Origin: JAQGMJ01 sp036271855 | GTDB taxonomy: Bacteria > Pseudomonadota > Gammaproteobacteria > Burkholderiales > JAEUOS01 | Assembly: GCA_036271855.1 (NCBI GenBank) | Contig: DATAZV010000081.1 | Location: forward strand, 1-15,201 | Length of the DNA stretch: 15,201 nt | Direction: 5' to 3' | Part shown: positions 1-7,080 of the stretch, piece by piece | Position numbering within the stretch: the first letter of the stretch is position 1 | Layout of the letters: each line of letters starts with the position of its first letter | Program-made: the position numbers and the translations under genes | The notes under the pieces: generated by a model | The model's input: the letters and a program-made list of their open reading frames with translations, nothing else | What the model was told of the DNA's origin: nothing | Databases searched by the model: none

Positions 1-1002
1 GACGGCGCGGCGCACGGCATCAGCCAGGAGCGCTACGACGCCACCTTGCGCGAATACGCCGAGGCGGCCGACGTGAAGAAGATCGACATCGGCGGCGGGG
101 CCATCCATGGCCGCGCGGCGGACTTTCGCGGCGACAAGTCGGGCCGCCTGATCCTCTCGCACACCGAGCGCGATCTCAACGAAGAGGAACGCAGCATCGG
201 CAGCGGCGCGCCCTTCGGCACCACCGACATCCTGATCCCCGCGATGGCCAACCCGCTGCGGCGCAAGGTGTTCGAGTACCTGCGCAACTACTATCCGGAC
301 ATTCCGCTGCATCCGCTGCGCCACCTGATGAACAACCGCATCATCACCTACAACCCGGAGGCCCTGATCATCAAGCAGGACGAGCCGGTGGCCGAGGTGC
401 TGCTGGTGATCTCCGGCAACGTCGAGATGCTGCGCTCCGGGCAAAAGCGCGGCCACATGCTGTTCGGCGGCGCGCTGCTGGGCGAGATCGCGGCGCTCAC
501 CAGCGCCTGGTCCGACGTGGCCTACCGCGCGGTCGGCTTTGTGCAGGTGTTGCGCATTCCGGGCGACCTCTATCGCGACTTCGTCAACCGCAACGCGCTG
601 TACAGCAGCATCGTGCAGACCCGGCAGGAGAGCAATTTCCTGTCCGGCACCTGGCTGTTCGAGGAGGGCGTGACCTCGGTGGTGCTCAATCGCCTGGTGC
701 AGGCTTCCGACCTGCGCATGTTCGAGGCCGACACCTGGTACACGCCGCCGGACACCGAGCTGATGCTGATCCAGAGCGGCTCGGCCCTGTTGCAGCGGCC
801 GCGCGGGCGCATCGAGTCGCTCGGGCCGGGCGACCACTTCGGCGCGCGCGCCCTGGGCGGCGAGGCGCATCGCGGCTCGCGCGTGCGCTTTACCGAAACC
901 ACCCATGTCTATGCCCTGCCGGCGGAACTGGCGGGCAGCCTGCCGATCGTGCGCTGGAAGCTGATCGAGACCTACCGGCGGCGTTATCTGGACGTTCATT
1001 GA
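1..1002 (+). CDS. cyclic nucleotide-binding domain protein, C-terminal part (5' end outside window)
   Basis: The reading frame is open from the first base, so only the last 333 residues are visible; the TTG at 46 is not a credible start. The segment at visible residues 27-75 (IDIGGGAIHG, then LILSHTE and IGSGAPFGTTDIL) resembles the linker and hydrolase-like region of betaproteobacterial proteins that join a metallo-beta-lactamase-like domain to cNMP domains. That reading of the missing N-terminus is from memory and is inference. Two cupin-like cNMP-binding folds follow. The first is at roughly 112-210, with VLLVISGNVEML and GALLGEIAALTSA, the latter resembling the phosphate-binding cassette. 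The second, at roughly 225-310 (LMLIQSGSALLQRPRG, GPGDHFGARALGG), is more degenerate. No DNA-binding helix-turn-helix is seen, so this is probably not a CRP-type regulator. A strong hairpin follows the stop. Confidence 0.75.
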   Translation, partial: DGAAHGISQERYDATLREYAEAADVKKIDIGGGAIHGRAADFRGDKSGRLILSHTERDLNEEERSIGSGAPFGTTDILIPAMANPLRRKVFEYLRNYYPDIPLHPLRHLMNNRIITYNPEALIIKQDEPVAEVLLVISGNVEMLRSGQKRGHMLFGGALLGEIAALTSAWSDVAYRAVGFVQVLRIPGDLYRDFVNRNALYSSIVQTRQESNFLSGTWLFEEGVTSVVLNRLVQASDLRMFEADTWYTPPDTELMLIQSGSALLQRPRGRIESLGPGDHFGARALGGEAHRGSRVRFTETTHVYALPAELAGSLPIVRWKLIETYRRRYLDVH

Positions 1003-1055
1003 GGCAGTGCCGGCCAGGCTGTAGCCGGGCGGGACAATCGCCGGTGCAGAAAATC

Positions 1056-1080
1056 AAAAAGCCCGCGAACGGGCTTTTTT
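1056..1080. terminator. bidirectional intrinsic terminator
   Basis: A perfect GCCCG/CGGGC stem closes a CGAA tetraloop (1061-1074). It is flanked by A5 on the left and T6 on the right, so it reads as a Rho-independent terminator on both strands. It lies between two convergent genes, the cNMP protein ending at 1002 and the dienelactone hydrolase ending at 1100, and probably serves both. Confidence 0.85.
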
Positions 1081-1099
1081 GTTTTGCCGCGCGCGCGCA

Positions 1100-1972
1100 T
1101 TACACCCCGTGTTGCTTGAACCAGGCGAGCATGCGCTTCCAGCCGTCTTCGGCAGGTCCTTTGCGATAGCTCGGCCGGTAATCGGCGTGGAAGGCGTGCG
1201 GCGTGTCGGGATAGACGTGGATCGGCGAATCCTTGTCGTGGCCGAAAGCCAGCAGGCCGGCGCGCATGCGGTCGATCAGGGCGACCGGAATGCCGGCATC
1301 GGCGCCGCCATACAGGCCCAGCACCGGCGCGTTGAGCTTGTCGGTGATGTCAAGCGGCGTCGCGGTGATGACCGGCGGCGCGGCCGAGAGGCCGCCGTAC
1401 CAGGAGACCCCGGCCTTGATCTTCTTGCTGTGGGCGACGTACATCCATACCGTGCGCCCGCCGCGGCACATGCCGGTGATGCCGATTTTTTTCGCGTTCG
1501 CCTTCGGCTGCTTTTCGACATACGCGACCAGCGCATCGAGATCGGAAAGCATGGTGGCGTCGTCAAGCTTGTTGGCGCCGGCCATCACGTCTTTCATCTC
1601 GGTCATTTTCGCCAGCACCCCCTGGCGAAAAAACGGGTCTTGCGTGATGGCGAAATAGCCCAGGTGGCCGAGGCGGCGGCAAATGTCTTTCTGGTATTCG
1701 TGCAGGCCGAACACTTCGGGCACCACGATCACCACCGGGTACTTGCCCGGTTTTTTCGGCACCGCGTAGTACGAAGGCATGTTACCGCCCGGCACCGGCA
1801 CGGTCATGTCGCCGGCTTCCAGGCCGTCGGCGGAAGTGTGGATCGCGGTCTGTGCCGCCACCGGCCCGGCGGCCAGCGCGAAGCCGGAGGCCAGAAAGCC
1901 GCGGCGATTGAATTTCACCGGCGGCAGCAGGCTCTCCACCTGCGGGTCTGCAAATTGTGCTCTATCGTTCAT
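1100..1972 (-). CDS. Tat-exported dienelactone hydrolase family protein
   Basis: This is a 290-aa alpha/beta hydrolase of the dienelactone hydrolase family, which opens lactone or ester substrates with a Cys-Asp-His triad. The family nucleophile elbow is GMCRGG with Cys169. Asp225 (YGGADAG) and His259 (PDTPHAFH) complete the triad, and Glu86 (VVPEVFG) fits the conserved Glu that positions the Cys. The N-terminus carries a twin-arginine signal, FNRRGFLASG at 21-30, followed by a small hydrophobic stretch ending AAGPVAAQ near residue 41, so the mature enzyme is probably periplasmic. The ATG at 1972 is chosen because GGAGGA lies 8 nt upstream and the Tat motif is then placed normally; the frame stays open further upstream to 2125 without family similarity. 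The gene stands alone, divergent from mnmC. The substrate is unknown, and no chlorocatechol or other aromatic degradation genes adjoin it. Confidence 0.9.
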   Translation of the reverse strand: MNDRAQFADPQVESLLPPVKFNRRGFLASGFALAAGPVAAQTAIHTSADGLEAGDMTVPVPGGNMPSYYAVPKKPGKYPVVIVVPEVFGLHEYQKDICRRLGHLGYFAITQDPFFRQGVLAKMTEMKDVMAGANKLDDATMLSDLDALVAYVEKQPKANAKKIGITGMCRGGRTVWMYVAHSKKIKAGVSWYGGLSAAPPVITATPLDITDKLNAPVLGLYGGADAGIPVALIDRMRAGLLAFGHDKDSPIHVYPDTPHAFHADYRPSYRKGPAEDGWKRMLAWFKQHGV

Positions 1973-1980
1973 GTCTCGTC

Positions 1981-1986
1981 TCCTCC
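1981..1986 (-). promoter_or_regulatory. ribosome binding site of the dienelactone hydrolase gene
   Basis: On the minus strand this reads GGAGGA, 8 nt before the ATG at 1972. It is a near-perfect Shine-Dalgarno sequence and decides the start against the longer open frame. Confidence 0.85.
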
Positions 1987-2111
1987 AGGGTCTTAACGGT
2001 AACCATCTAGGGGCCGCTTGCCTGCGGCATGGGTCGAACAACTGCGGAACAGATTCTGCCATCTCCGCGGCCAAATGCCAGAACCTTCGCCCTCTATCAG
2101 CATCGCCTGAA

Positions 2112-2147
2112 CTACGCGCCGGCACTGGAACCGTGCGCCGGCGCTAG
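2112..2147. repeat. imperfect inverted repeat in the hydrolase/mnmC divergent intergenic region
   Basis: Arms CTACGCGCCGGCAC (2112-2125) and GTGCGCCGGCGCTAG (2133-2147) are complementary apart from small bulges, around a 7-nt spacer. The element lies about 100 bp before the mnmC ATG and 140 bp before the hydrolase start. It could be an operator or a hairpin in a leader; there is no T-tract, so it is not an obvious terminator. I see no convincing promoter boxes in the rest of 1973-2244. Confidence 0.4.
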
Positions 2148-2244
2148 ACTGCGCCTGTTTCCGCTCTGACTGATACGCCGTGTCCCTGATTCCAGATTGC
2201 GCCACCCTGGCCGTTTTCACGCCTTTCGGGCAGCGCCGGTTCTG

Positions 2245-4203
2245 ATGCCCAAGCTCATTTGTCCTGCCGGGCTGGTGCTGGATGCCGACGGCATGCCTTA
2301 CGCGCCGCAATACGGCGACGTCTATCACAGCCGTGCCGGCGGCTATGCGCAGGCGCGCGGGGTGTTCCTGGCCGGCAACGAATTGCCGCAGGCTTGGGCA
2401 GAGCGGCGCAGCTTTACCATCCTTGAAACCGGCTTCGGCCTGGGCACCAATTTTCTCGCCACCTGGGCGGCCTGGCGGGCGCAGGCGCGGCGCCCTCGGC
2501 GCCTGCACTTCGTTTCCATTGAACTGCATCCCTTCGGTGCCGCCGATCTGCGCGCCTGGCATGGCCGCGACCCGGAGATGGCGCCGCTGGGCACAGCCCT
2601 GGCCGCTGCATGGCCGGTCGCCACCCCCGGCATGCACCGCCTCGAATTCGACGGCGGCCAGGTGGTGCTGACCCTGGTGTTCGGCGATGCGGCGACGGTG
2701 CTGCCCAACCTGCGCCTGCAGGCGGATGCCTTTTATCTCGACGGCTTCGCGCCGGCGCGCAACCCGGACATGTGGTCGATGAGCGTATTCGAAGGCCTGG
2801 CGAAGCTCGCCGCGCCGGGCGCGACCATCGCCACTTATACGGTGGCGCACAAGGTATTCAACGGCCTGGCGGCGGCGGGCTTCGCGGTGCGCCGGGTGCC
2901 CGGCTTCGGCGGCAAGCAGGAAATGCTGGTGGGGCGGATCAAGGCGCCGGTAGCGCAGCCCGGCATGGTGCAATGGCCGCAGCGCTATGCGCTGGTGATC
3001 GGCGCCGGCATCGCCGGGGTGACGGCGGCCGACAGCCTGGCCGCGCGCGGCTGGCGGGTGACCCTGCTCGACGGCGCCGCCGGCGTGGCACGCGGCGCCT
3101 CGTCCACCCCGGCCGGGGCGCTGCATACCGTGCTGTCGCGCGACGACAACCGCCTGGCGCGCTTCACCCGCGCCGGCTATTTGCATATGGACCGGCGCCT
3201 GGCGGCCCTGCCTGGCGACTGGCATGCCGCCTGCGGCCGCATCGATAGCGTAAACGACGTGGACGAGGAGGCCGGTGCGCAGCGGGCGGCGCAGTTGATC
3301 ACCCACCTCGGCCTGCCGCCGGCGTTCGTCAGTGCCATCGATGCACCCGCGGCTTCCGATCTCGCCGGCACCCGGGTGGCGCGCGGCGGCTACTGGTATC
3401 CGCGCGGCACCTGGCTGCAGGCGGGCGCCTATTGCGAGGCCGTGCTGGCCCGGCACGGCGGGCTGATTGAATTGCGCAGTGCTTGCGCGGTGGCGGCGCT
3501 GACGCGGGTGGGAGACGAGTGGACTGCGTTCGATGCCAACGGCGTAGCGCTGGCGAGCGCGCCGGTGGCCATCCTCGCGGCGGGGCTGGACTTGCCGCGC
3601 CTTGCCGGGCTGCCGGCGGAGTCGCAAATCCTGCCCCTGCAGCGCGTGCGCGGCCAGTTGACCGGCCTGCCGGCGCATTCATGCCGCGCGCCGCGCGTGC
3701 TGGTGAGCGGCGAGGGTTATTGCCTGCCGCCGGTGCAGGGTGTCATGTGGACTGGCGCCAGCTATGGGCCGGGCGATGTGGACGATACGGTGCGTGGTGC
3801 GGAGCACGCCAGCAACCTGCAGCGCCTGGCGCGCCTGCTGCCGGAGAACCCCTTTGCCGAAGTGCCGCCGGATTGTGCCGGACACGTCGGCTTTCGCGCG
3901 GTGGCGCCGGACCGCCTGCCGCTGGTCGGGGCGGTGCCCGAGCTGCACGCGGCGAGCGGCCATGGGCTGGGGCGACTTACCACGCGCACTTCGGGCAGCG
4001 CGCTCGCCAGGCTGCCGCGCCAACCGGGCCTGTACGTCAGCGGTGCGATGGCTTCGCGCGGCCTGACCTGGGCGGCGCTGGCGGGCGACATCCTCGCCAG
4101 CCTGATCGATGGTGAGCCGCCGCCGGTGGAGGCGGACCTGCTCGATGCGGTTGATCCGGCGCGCTTTCTGGAGCGCCGCCTGCGGCGCGGCCAGGCGCGC
4201 TAG
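2245..4203 (+). CDS. mnmC: bifunctional tRNA mnm5s2U biosynthesis protein MnmC
   Basis: MnmC completes the 5-methylaminomethyl-2-thiouridine modification at tRNA wobble position 34. Its FAD-dependent C-terminal part removes the carboxymethyl group from cmnm5s2U, and its SAM-dependent N-terminal part methylates the resulting amine. The methyltransferase domain (about 1-235) shows the SAM loop ETGFGLGTN at 61-69, VSIELHPF at 90-97 and the conserved FYLDGFAPARNPDMW at 163-177. The oxidoreductase opens with the Rossmann motif VIGAGIAG at 251-258. It continues through GYWYPRGTWLQ, GFRAVAPDRLPLVG from 549 and GLYVSGAMASRGLTWA from 595. At 652 aa from the ATG it is close to the 668 aa of the E. coli enzyme. 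The ATG at 2245 fits the family start best, but its Shine-Dalgarno is poor; an in-frame TTG at 2197 would add 16 residues without family similarity. It ends 20 nt from the convergent allA. Confidence 0.95.
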   Translation: MPKLICPAGLVLDADGMPYAPQYGDVYHSRAGGYAQARGVFLAGNELPQAWAERRSFTILETGFGLGTNFLATWAAWRAQARRPRRLHFVSIELHPFGAADLRAWHGRDPEMAPLGTALAAAWPVATPGMHRLEFDGGQVVLTLVFGDAATVLPNLRLQADAFYLDGFAPARNPDMWSMSVFEGLAKLAAPGATIATYTVAHKVFNGLAAAGFAVRRVPGFGGKQEMLVGRIKAPVAQPGMVQWPQRYALVIGAGIAGVTAADSLAARGWRVTLLDGAAGVARGASSTPAGALHTVLSRDDNRLARFTRAGYLHMDRRLAALPGDWHAACGRIDSVNDVDEEAGAQRAAQLITHLGLPPAFVSAIDAPAASDLAGTRVARGGYWYPRGTWLQAGAYCEAVLARHGGLIELRSACAVAALTRVGDEWTAFDANGVALASAPVAILAAGLDLPRLAGLPAESQILPLQRVRGQLTGLPAHSCRAPRVLVSGEGYCLPPVQGVMWTGASYGPGDVDDTVRGAEHASNLQRLARLLPENPFAEVPPDCAGHVGFRAVAPDRLPLVGAVPELHAASGHGLGRLTTRTSGSALARLPRQPGLYVSGAMASRGLTWAALAGDILASLIDGEPPPVEADLLDAVDPARFLERRLRRGQAR

Positions 4204-4210
4204 GCGTCTA

Positions 4211-4228
4211 GGGGTTTAGGGGTTTAGG
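4211..4228. repeat. short tandem repeat between mnmC and allA
   Basis: The 8-bp unit GGGGTTTA occurs twice, followed by GG, in the 20-bp gap between the convergent mnmC and allA stop codons. The TTA of the second unit is the allA stop codon on the minus strand. No terminator hairpin is seen here, so transcripts from both sides may overlap. Confidence 0.5.
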
Positions 4229-4724
4229 AAAGGGCGAACAAGGCTTGCAGCGCGGCGTCGAAATGAAATTCGTCGCAATTGTTGCCGGGGCCGCCGCGGT
4301 CGATCACCAGAAAATCGGCAGGCCGCTCCAGCACCAGCAGCACGTGGTGCCACACGCCGGGGCGATAGTTGACGCCCTGGCGGCCGTTGCCGACGAAGGC
4401 GCGCAGGTCCTTCGGCCGTACCGTGTCGCCGGGCGGTGCCACGATCACCGCGTAGCGCGCCTCGCCCAGGGGAAAGAAGGCCTGGCTGCCGAGAGGATGG
4501 CGCTCGACGTAACGGATGGTCAGCGGCAGCGCATAGGGCTGGCCGCGAAAAATGCTCAGCAGCGGCCGGCCCGCCGGGTCCACCTCGATGCGCGCCAGGT
4601 CGTGAAAACGTTCGACCATGCCGGCGTTGATGGCGAAGGACTCGCTGCCGCCGGTCTCGATCACGTCGCCGAATGGGGCGAAAGCCTCGCGGCTCAGCGG
4701 CTGGGGCAACAGCACAAGGGACAT
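4224..4724 (-). CDS. allA: ureidoglycolate lyase family protein (AllA)
   Basis: The 166-aa product matches the AllA family (about 160 aa in E. coli), a cupin-fold enzyme that splits ureidoglycolate into glyoxylate and urea in allantoin/purine catabolism. The start SREAFAPFGDVIE at 11-23 is the family opening. Other family motifs are the core HPLGSQAF (76-83), GVNYRPGVWHH (117-127) with tandem His, and the late FLVIDRGG (138-145). The ATG at 4724 is chosen because the family alignment begins there; a GTG at 4739 would add five residues (MPPTP). Neither has a clear Shine-Dalgarno, and the gene begins 22 nt after the DUF1345 stop, so translational coupling is likely. It is probably the last gene of the fumC operon. 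No other allantoin genes (allB, allC, hydroxyisourate steps) are in the window, so the physiological substrate is not certain. Confidence 0.88.
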   Translation of the reverse strand: MSLVLLPQPLSREAFAPFGDVIETGGSESFAINAGMVERFHDLARIEVDPAGRPLLSIFRGQPYALPLTIRYVERHPLGSQAFFPLGEARYAVIVAPPGDTVRPKDLRAFVGNGRQGVNYRPGVWHHVLLVLERPADFLVIDRGGPGNNCDEFHFDAALQALFALS

Positions 4725-4746
4725 GGGGGTGGGGGGCACGCGCCAA

Positions 4747-5403
4747 TCAGGCGCCGATCAGGCCGGCGGCGAGGTTGATGGTCAGGCCGATGATGGCGGT
4801 GTTGAAAAAAAAGCTCAGCACCGATTGCGCCAGCACCGCCTTGCGCATGCCGCGTGTCTGCAGCGAAACGTCGGAGGTCTGCACCGCCACCGCGATGGTG
4901 AAGGAGAAGTAAAGAAAGTCCCAATAGTCCGGGTTTTGCGCCTCGCCGGGCAAGACCAGCGGCCGGTGCTCCGCGGCGGCGGAATAATACATATGGGCGT
5001 AGTGCAGGGTGAAGATCACCCCGACCAGGAACCAGGAGCCGATCAGGGTGGCGGCGACCAGGGCGTAGTGCAGCATCCGGTCATGCGGCGGCAGGCCCTT
5101 GATGTTGCCCAGTTCGATCACGATGGCCGCGAGACTCAGGATGGCGGCAAACGAGATGGTGGTCACCACCGCCACCGCGGTCTCGTCTTCCTGTTCGGCG
5201 ATCTTGCGCACCTGGTGGTGATTGGCGCGCAGCATCAGCAGGGCGATCAGCAGCAGGTAGGCCCAGACGCCGAAATTCCAGGCTGACAGCGTGCGGGTGA
5301 CCGTGCTCAGGCTGCCGGGCAGCAGGAGCGCGACAACGATGCCCGCGGCGGCGGCGACGAACAGGCGCGGACGGTTGAGAACGAGCTGGCGGACCTGGTG
5401 CAT
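4747..5403 (-). CDS. DUF1345 family integral membrane protein
   Basis: The 218-aa product has about six hydrophobic helices at roughly 14-30, 43-59, 77-98, 112-137, 163-180 and 189-214. The C-terminal half has the DUF1345 signature: DYWDFLYFSFTIAVAVQTSD at 159-178, then LSFFFNTAIIGLTINL at 196-211. The function of the family is not established. The F-x-F-T-I-A-V-A-V-Q-T-S-D helix vaguely recalls an ion-channel filter region, but that is only a resemblance. The start at 5403 places the first helix as usual for the family, although the Shine-Dalgarno is weak. It lies 23 nt downstream of fumC and 22 nt upstream of allA on the same strand, so all three probably share a transcript. Confidence 0.85.
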   Translation of the reverse strand: MHQVRQLVLNRPRLFVAAAAGIVVALLLPGSLSTVTRTLSAWNFGVWAYLLLIALLMLRANHHQVRKIAEQEDETAVAVVTTISFAAILSLAAIVIELGNIKGLPPHDRMLHYALVAATLIGSWFLVGVIFTLHYAHMYYSAAAEHRPLVLPGEAQNPDYWDFLYFSFTIAVAVQTSDVSLQTRGMRKAVLAQSVLSFFFNTAIIGLTINLAAGLIGA

Positions 5404-5426
5404 TGGCCCGGACTTTACAGGAATTG

Positions 5427-6824
5427 TTACGGCGCGCTGGGGTGGATCATGTCCTCGGGGCGCACCCAGCGGTCGAAGTCGGCGGCGCTGACATAAGCCA
5501 GGGCGAGCGCCGCCTGCTTCAGCGTCGTGCCTTCCTTGTGCGCCTTCTTGGCGATTTCGGCCGCCTTGTCGTAGCCGATGTGCGGGGCCAGCGCGGTGAC
5601 CAGCATCAGCGAGCGCGACAGCAGCTCGGAAATGCGCGCGCGGTTGGCCTCGATGCCGCGTGCGCAGTGCTCTTCGAAGCTGGCCATGCCGTCGGCCAGC
5701 AGGCGCGCGCTTTGCAGGAAGTTGTGGGCGATCATCGGCTTGTACACATTGAGCTCGAAGTTGCCGGAGGCGCCGCCGATGGTCAGGGCGACATCGTTGC
5801 CGAACACCTGGCAGCACAACATGGTGAGGGCTTCGCACTGCGTCGGGTTGACCTTGCCGGGCATGATGGAGGAGCCGGGCTCGTTTTCCGGGATGCTGAT
5901 TTCACCCAGGCCCGAGCGCGGGCCGGAGGCCAGCCAGCGCACGTCGTTGGCGATTTTCATCAGCGCCGCCGCCAGGGTCTTGAGCGCGCCGTGGGCGGCC
6001 ACCAGGGCGTCGTGGCCGGCCAGCGCCGCGAATTTGTTCGGCGCGGTCTTGAACGGCAGCTTGCAGGCGCGCGCCAGTTCGTCGGCGATTTCGGCGGCGA
6101 AATCCGGATGGGTGTTCAGGCCCGTACCCACCGCGGTGCCGCCGGCGGCCAGCTCGCACAAGGCGGGCAGCGCGGCCTTGATGATGGTCTCGGCATGGTC
6201 GAGCTGCGCGACATAGCCGGAGAACTCCTGTCCCAGGGTGAGCGGGGTGGCGTCCTGCAGGTGGGTGCGGCCGATTTTCACGATGTTCTTGAAGGCGGCC
6301 GACTTGGCGGCCAGCGTTTTGCGCAGGACGGCCAGGGCCGGTAGCAAGTGGCTGGAAAGCGCCAGCGCCGCCGCGACGTGCATGGCAGTGGGGAACATGT
6401 CGTTGGAAGACTGCCCCATGTTCAGGTCGTCGTTCGGGTGTACCAGGCGCTGCATGCCGCGCTCCCCACCCAGCAGTTCGGAGGCGCGGTTGGCCAGCAC
6501 TTCGTTCATGTTCATGTTGCTCTGGGTGCCGGAACCGGTCTGCCAGACCGAGAGCGGAAATTCGCCCGGGTGTTTGCCCGCCAGCACTTCGTCGGCGGCG
6601 GCGACGATGGCCTCGGCCTTGTTGTCCTGGAGCAGTTCGAGTTCGCGGTTGACCACCGCCGCGGCGCGCTTGACCTGCGCCAGCGCGGCGATCAGCTCGG
6701 CGGGCATGCGCTCGGTGGATATATGAAAGTGTTCCAGCGAGCGCTGGGTTTGCGCGCCCCAAAGCCTGTCGGCGGGAACGGCAATCGGGCCGAAGCTGTC
6801 GCGTTCGTTGCGGGTGTTGGTCAT
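5427..6824 (-). CDS. fumC: class II fumarate hydratase
   Basis: FumC is the oxygen-stable, iron-free fumarase that hydrates fumarate to L-malate in the TCA cycle and acts as a cytoplasmic homotetramer. The 465-aa product is nearly the length of the E. coli enzyme (467 aa). Its key residues even keep the same numbers: His188 in GRTHLQDATP and Ser318 in the superfamily signature GSSIMPGKVNP (317-327). Substrate-binding motifs SGTQSNMNMNE (98-108), HPNDDLNMGQSSND (129-142) and GTGLN (233-237) are present. GSSIMPGKVNP alone is shared with aspartase and argininosuccinate lyase, but the whole pattern, including NFELNVYKP, is fumarase. The ATG at 6824 has GGAG 6 nt upstream; the open frame continues to 7034 without family similarity. 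The gene heads the fumC-DUF1345-allA set and is divergent from the first chemoreceptor gene. Confidence 0.97.
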   Translation of the reverse strand: MTNTRNERDSFGPIAVPADRLWGAQTQRSLEHFHISTERMPAELIAALAQVKRAAAVVNRELELLQDNKAEAIVAAADEVLAGKHPGEFPLSVWQTGSGTQSNMNMNEVLANRASELLGGERGMQRLVHPNDDLNMGQSSNDMFPTAMHVAAALALSSHLLPALAVLRKTLAAKSAAFKNIVKIGRTHLQDATPLTLGQEFSGYVAQLDHAETIIKAALPALCELAAGGTAVGTGLNTHPDFAAEIADELARACKLPFKTAPNKFAALAGHDALVAAHGALKTLAAALMKIANDVRWLASGPRSGLGEISIPENEPGSSIMPGKVNPTQCEALTMLCCQVFGNDVALTIGGASGNFELNVYKPMIAHNFLQSARLLADGMASFEEHCARGIEANRARISELLSRSLMLVTALAPHIGYDKAAEIAKKAHKEGTTLKQAALALAYVSAADFDRWVRPEDMIHPSAP

Positions 6825-7080
6825 TGTTGTCTCCAGGCGCAGAGCGCCGGCCGGCTCTCGTGATAGCCGAACTTTACGCCAAGTCCGTGCCAAGGCAGCG
6901 CGGGGCCGGCATGTGCCGGACCGGCCGCGACACTGCGAAAACGGGAACTGAGGGGTAAACCCCCGTCTTTTCCATTGTTGGCTAATTCCGCCGGCGGGCC
7001 AAAATTTGACCCACAAATTGTCCCGCCTGCCCACCGGAAATCCTGGCCGGCCTCAAATATTCCCAACCGAAAGCACATCC
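6825..7080. other. divergent intergenic region between fumC and the first chemoreceptor gene
   Basis: This 256-bp region must hold the promoters of both divergent genes. Visible elements are a short palindrome CCGGCATGTGCCGG (6906-6919) and a small GGGGTAAACCCC element (6952-6963). There is also an AT-richer patch with imperfect direct repeats, CAAAATTTGACC then CACAAATTGTCC (7000-7023). I could not place a convincing sigma70 promoter, nor a sigma28 (flagellar) promoter before the chemoreceptor gene. Confidence 0.5.

Noticed and set aside
1993..3678. Long open frame (561 codons) on the minus strand opposite mnmC
   Set aside because: It is antisense to a confidently identified mnmC, its composition is Arg/Gly/Ala/Gln-rich as in GC-rich shadow frames, and it has no recognisable domain.
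4211..4228. Telomere-like TTTAGGGG repeat
   Set aside because: Only two units in an intergenic gap of a plainly bacterial region; a coincidence of sequence.
6840..7080. Sigma28 (flagellar) promoter before the chemoreceptors
   Set aside because: TAAA-like sequences occur but none is followed at the right spacing by a GCCGATAA-like element; the same holds for 8725-8871.
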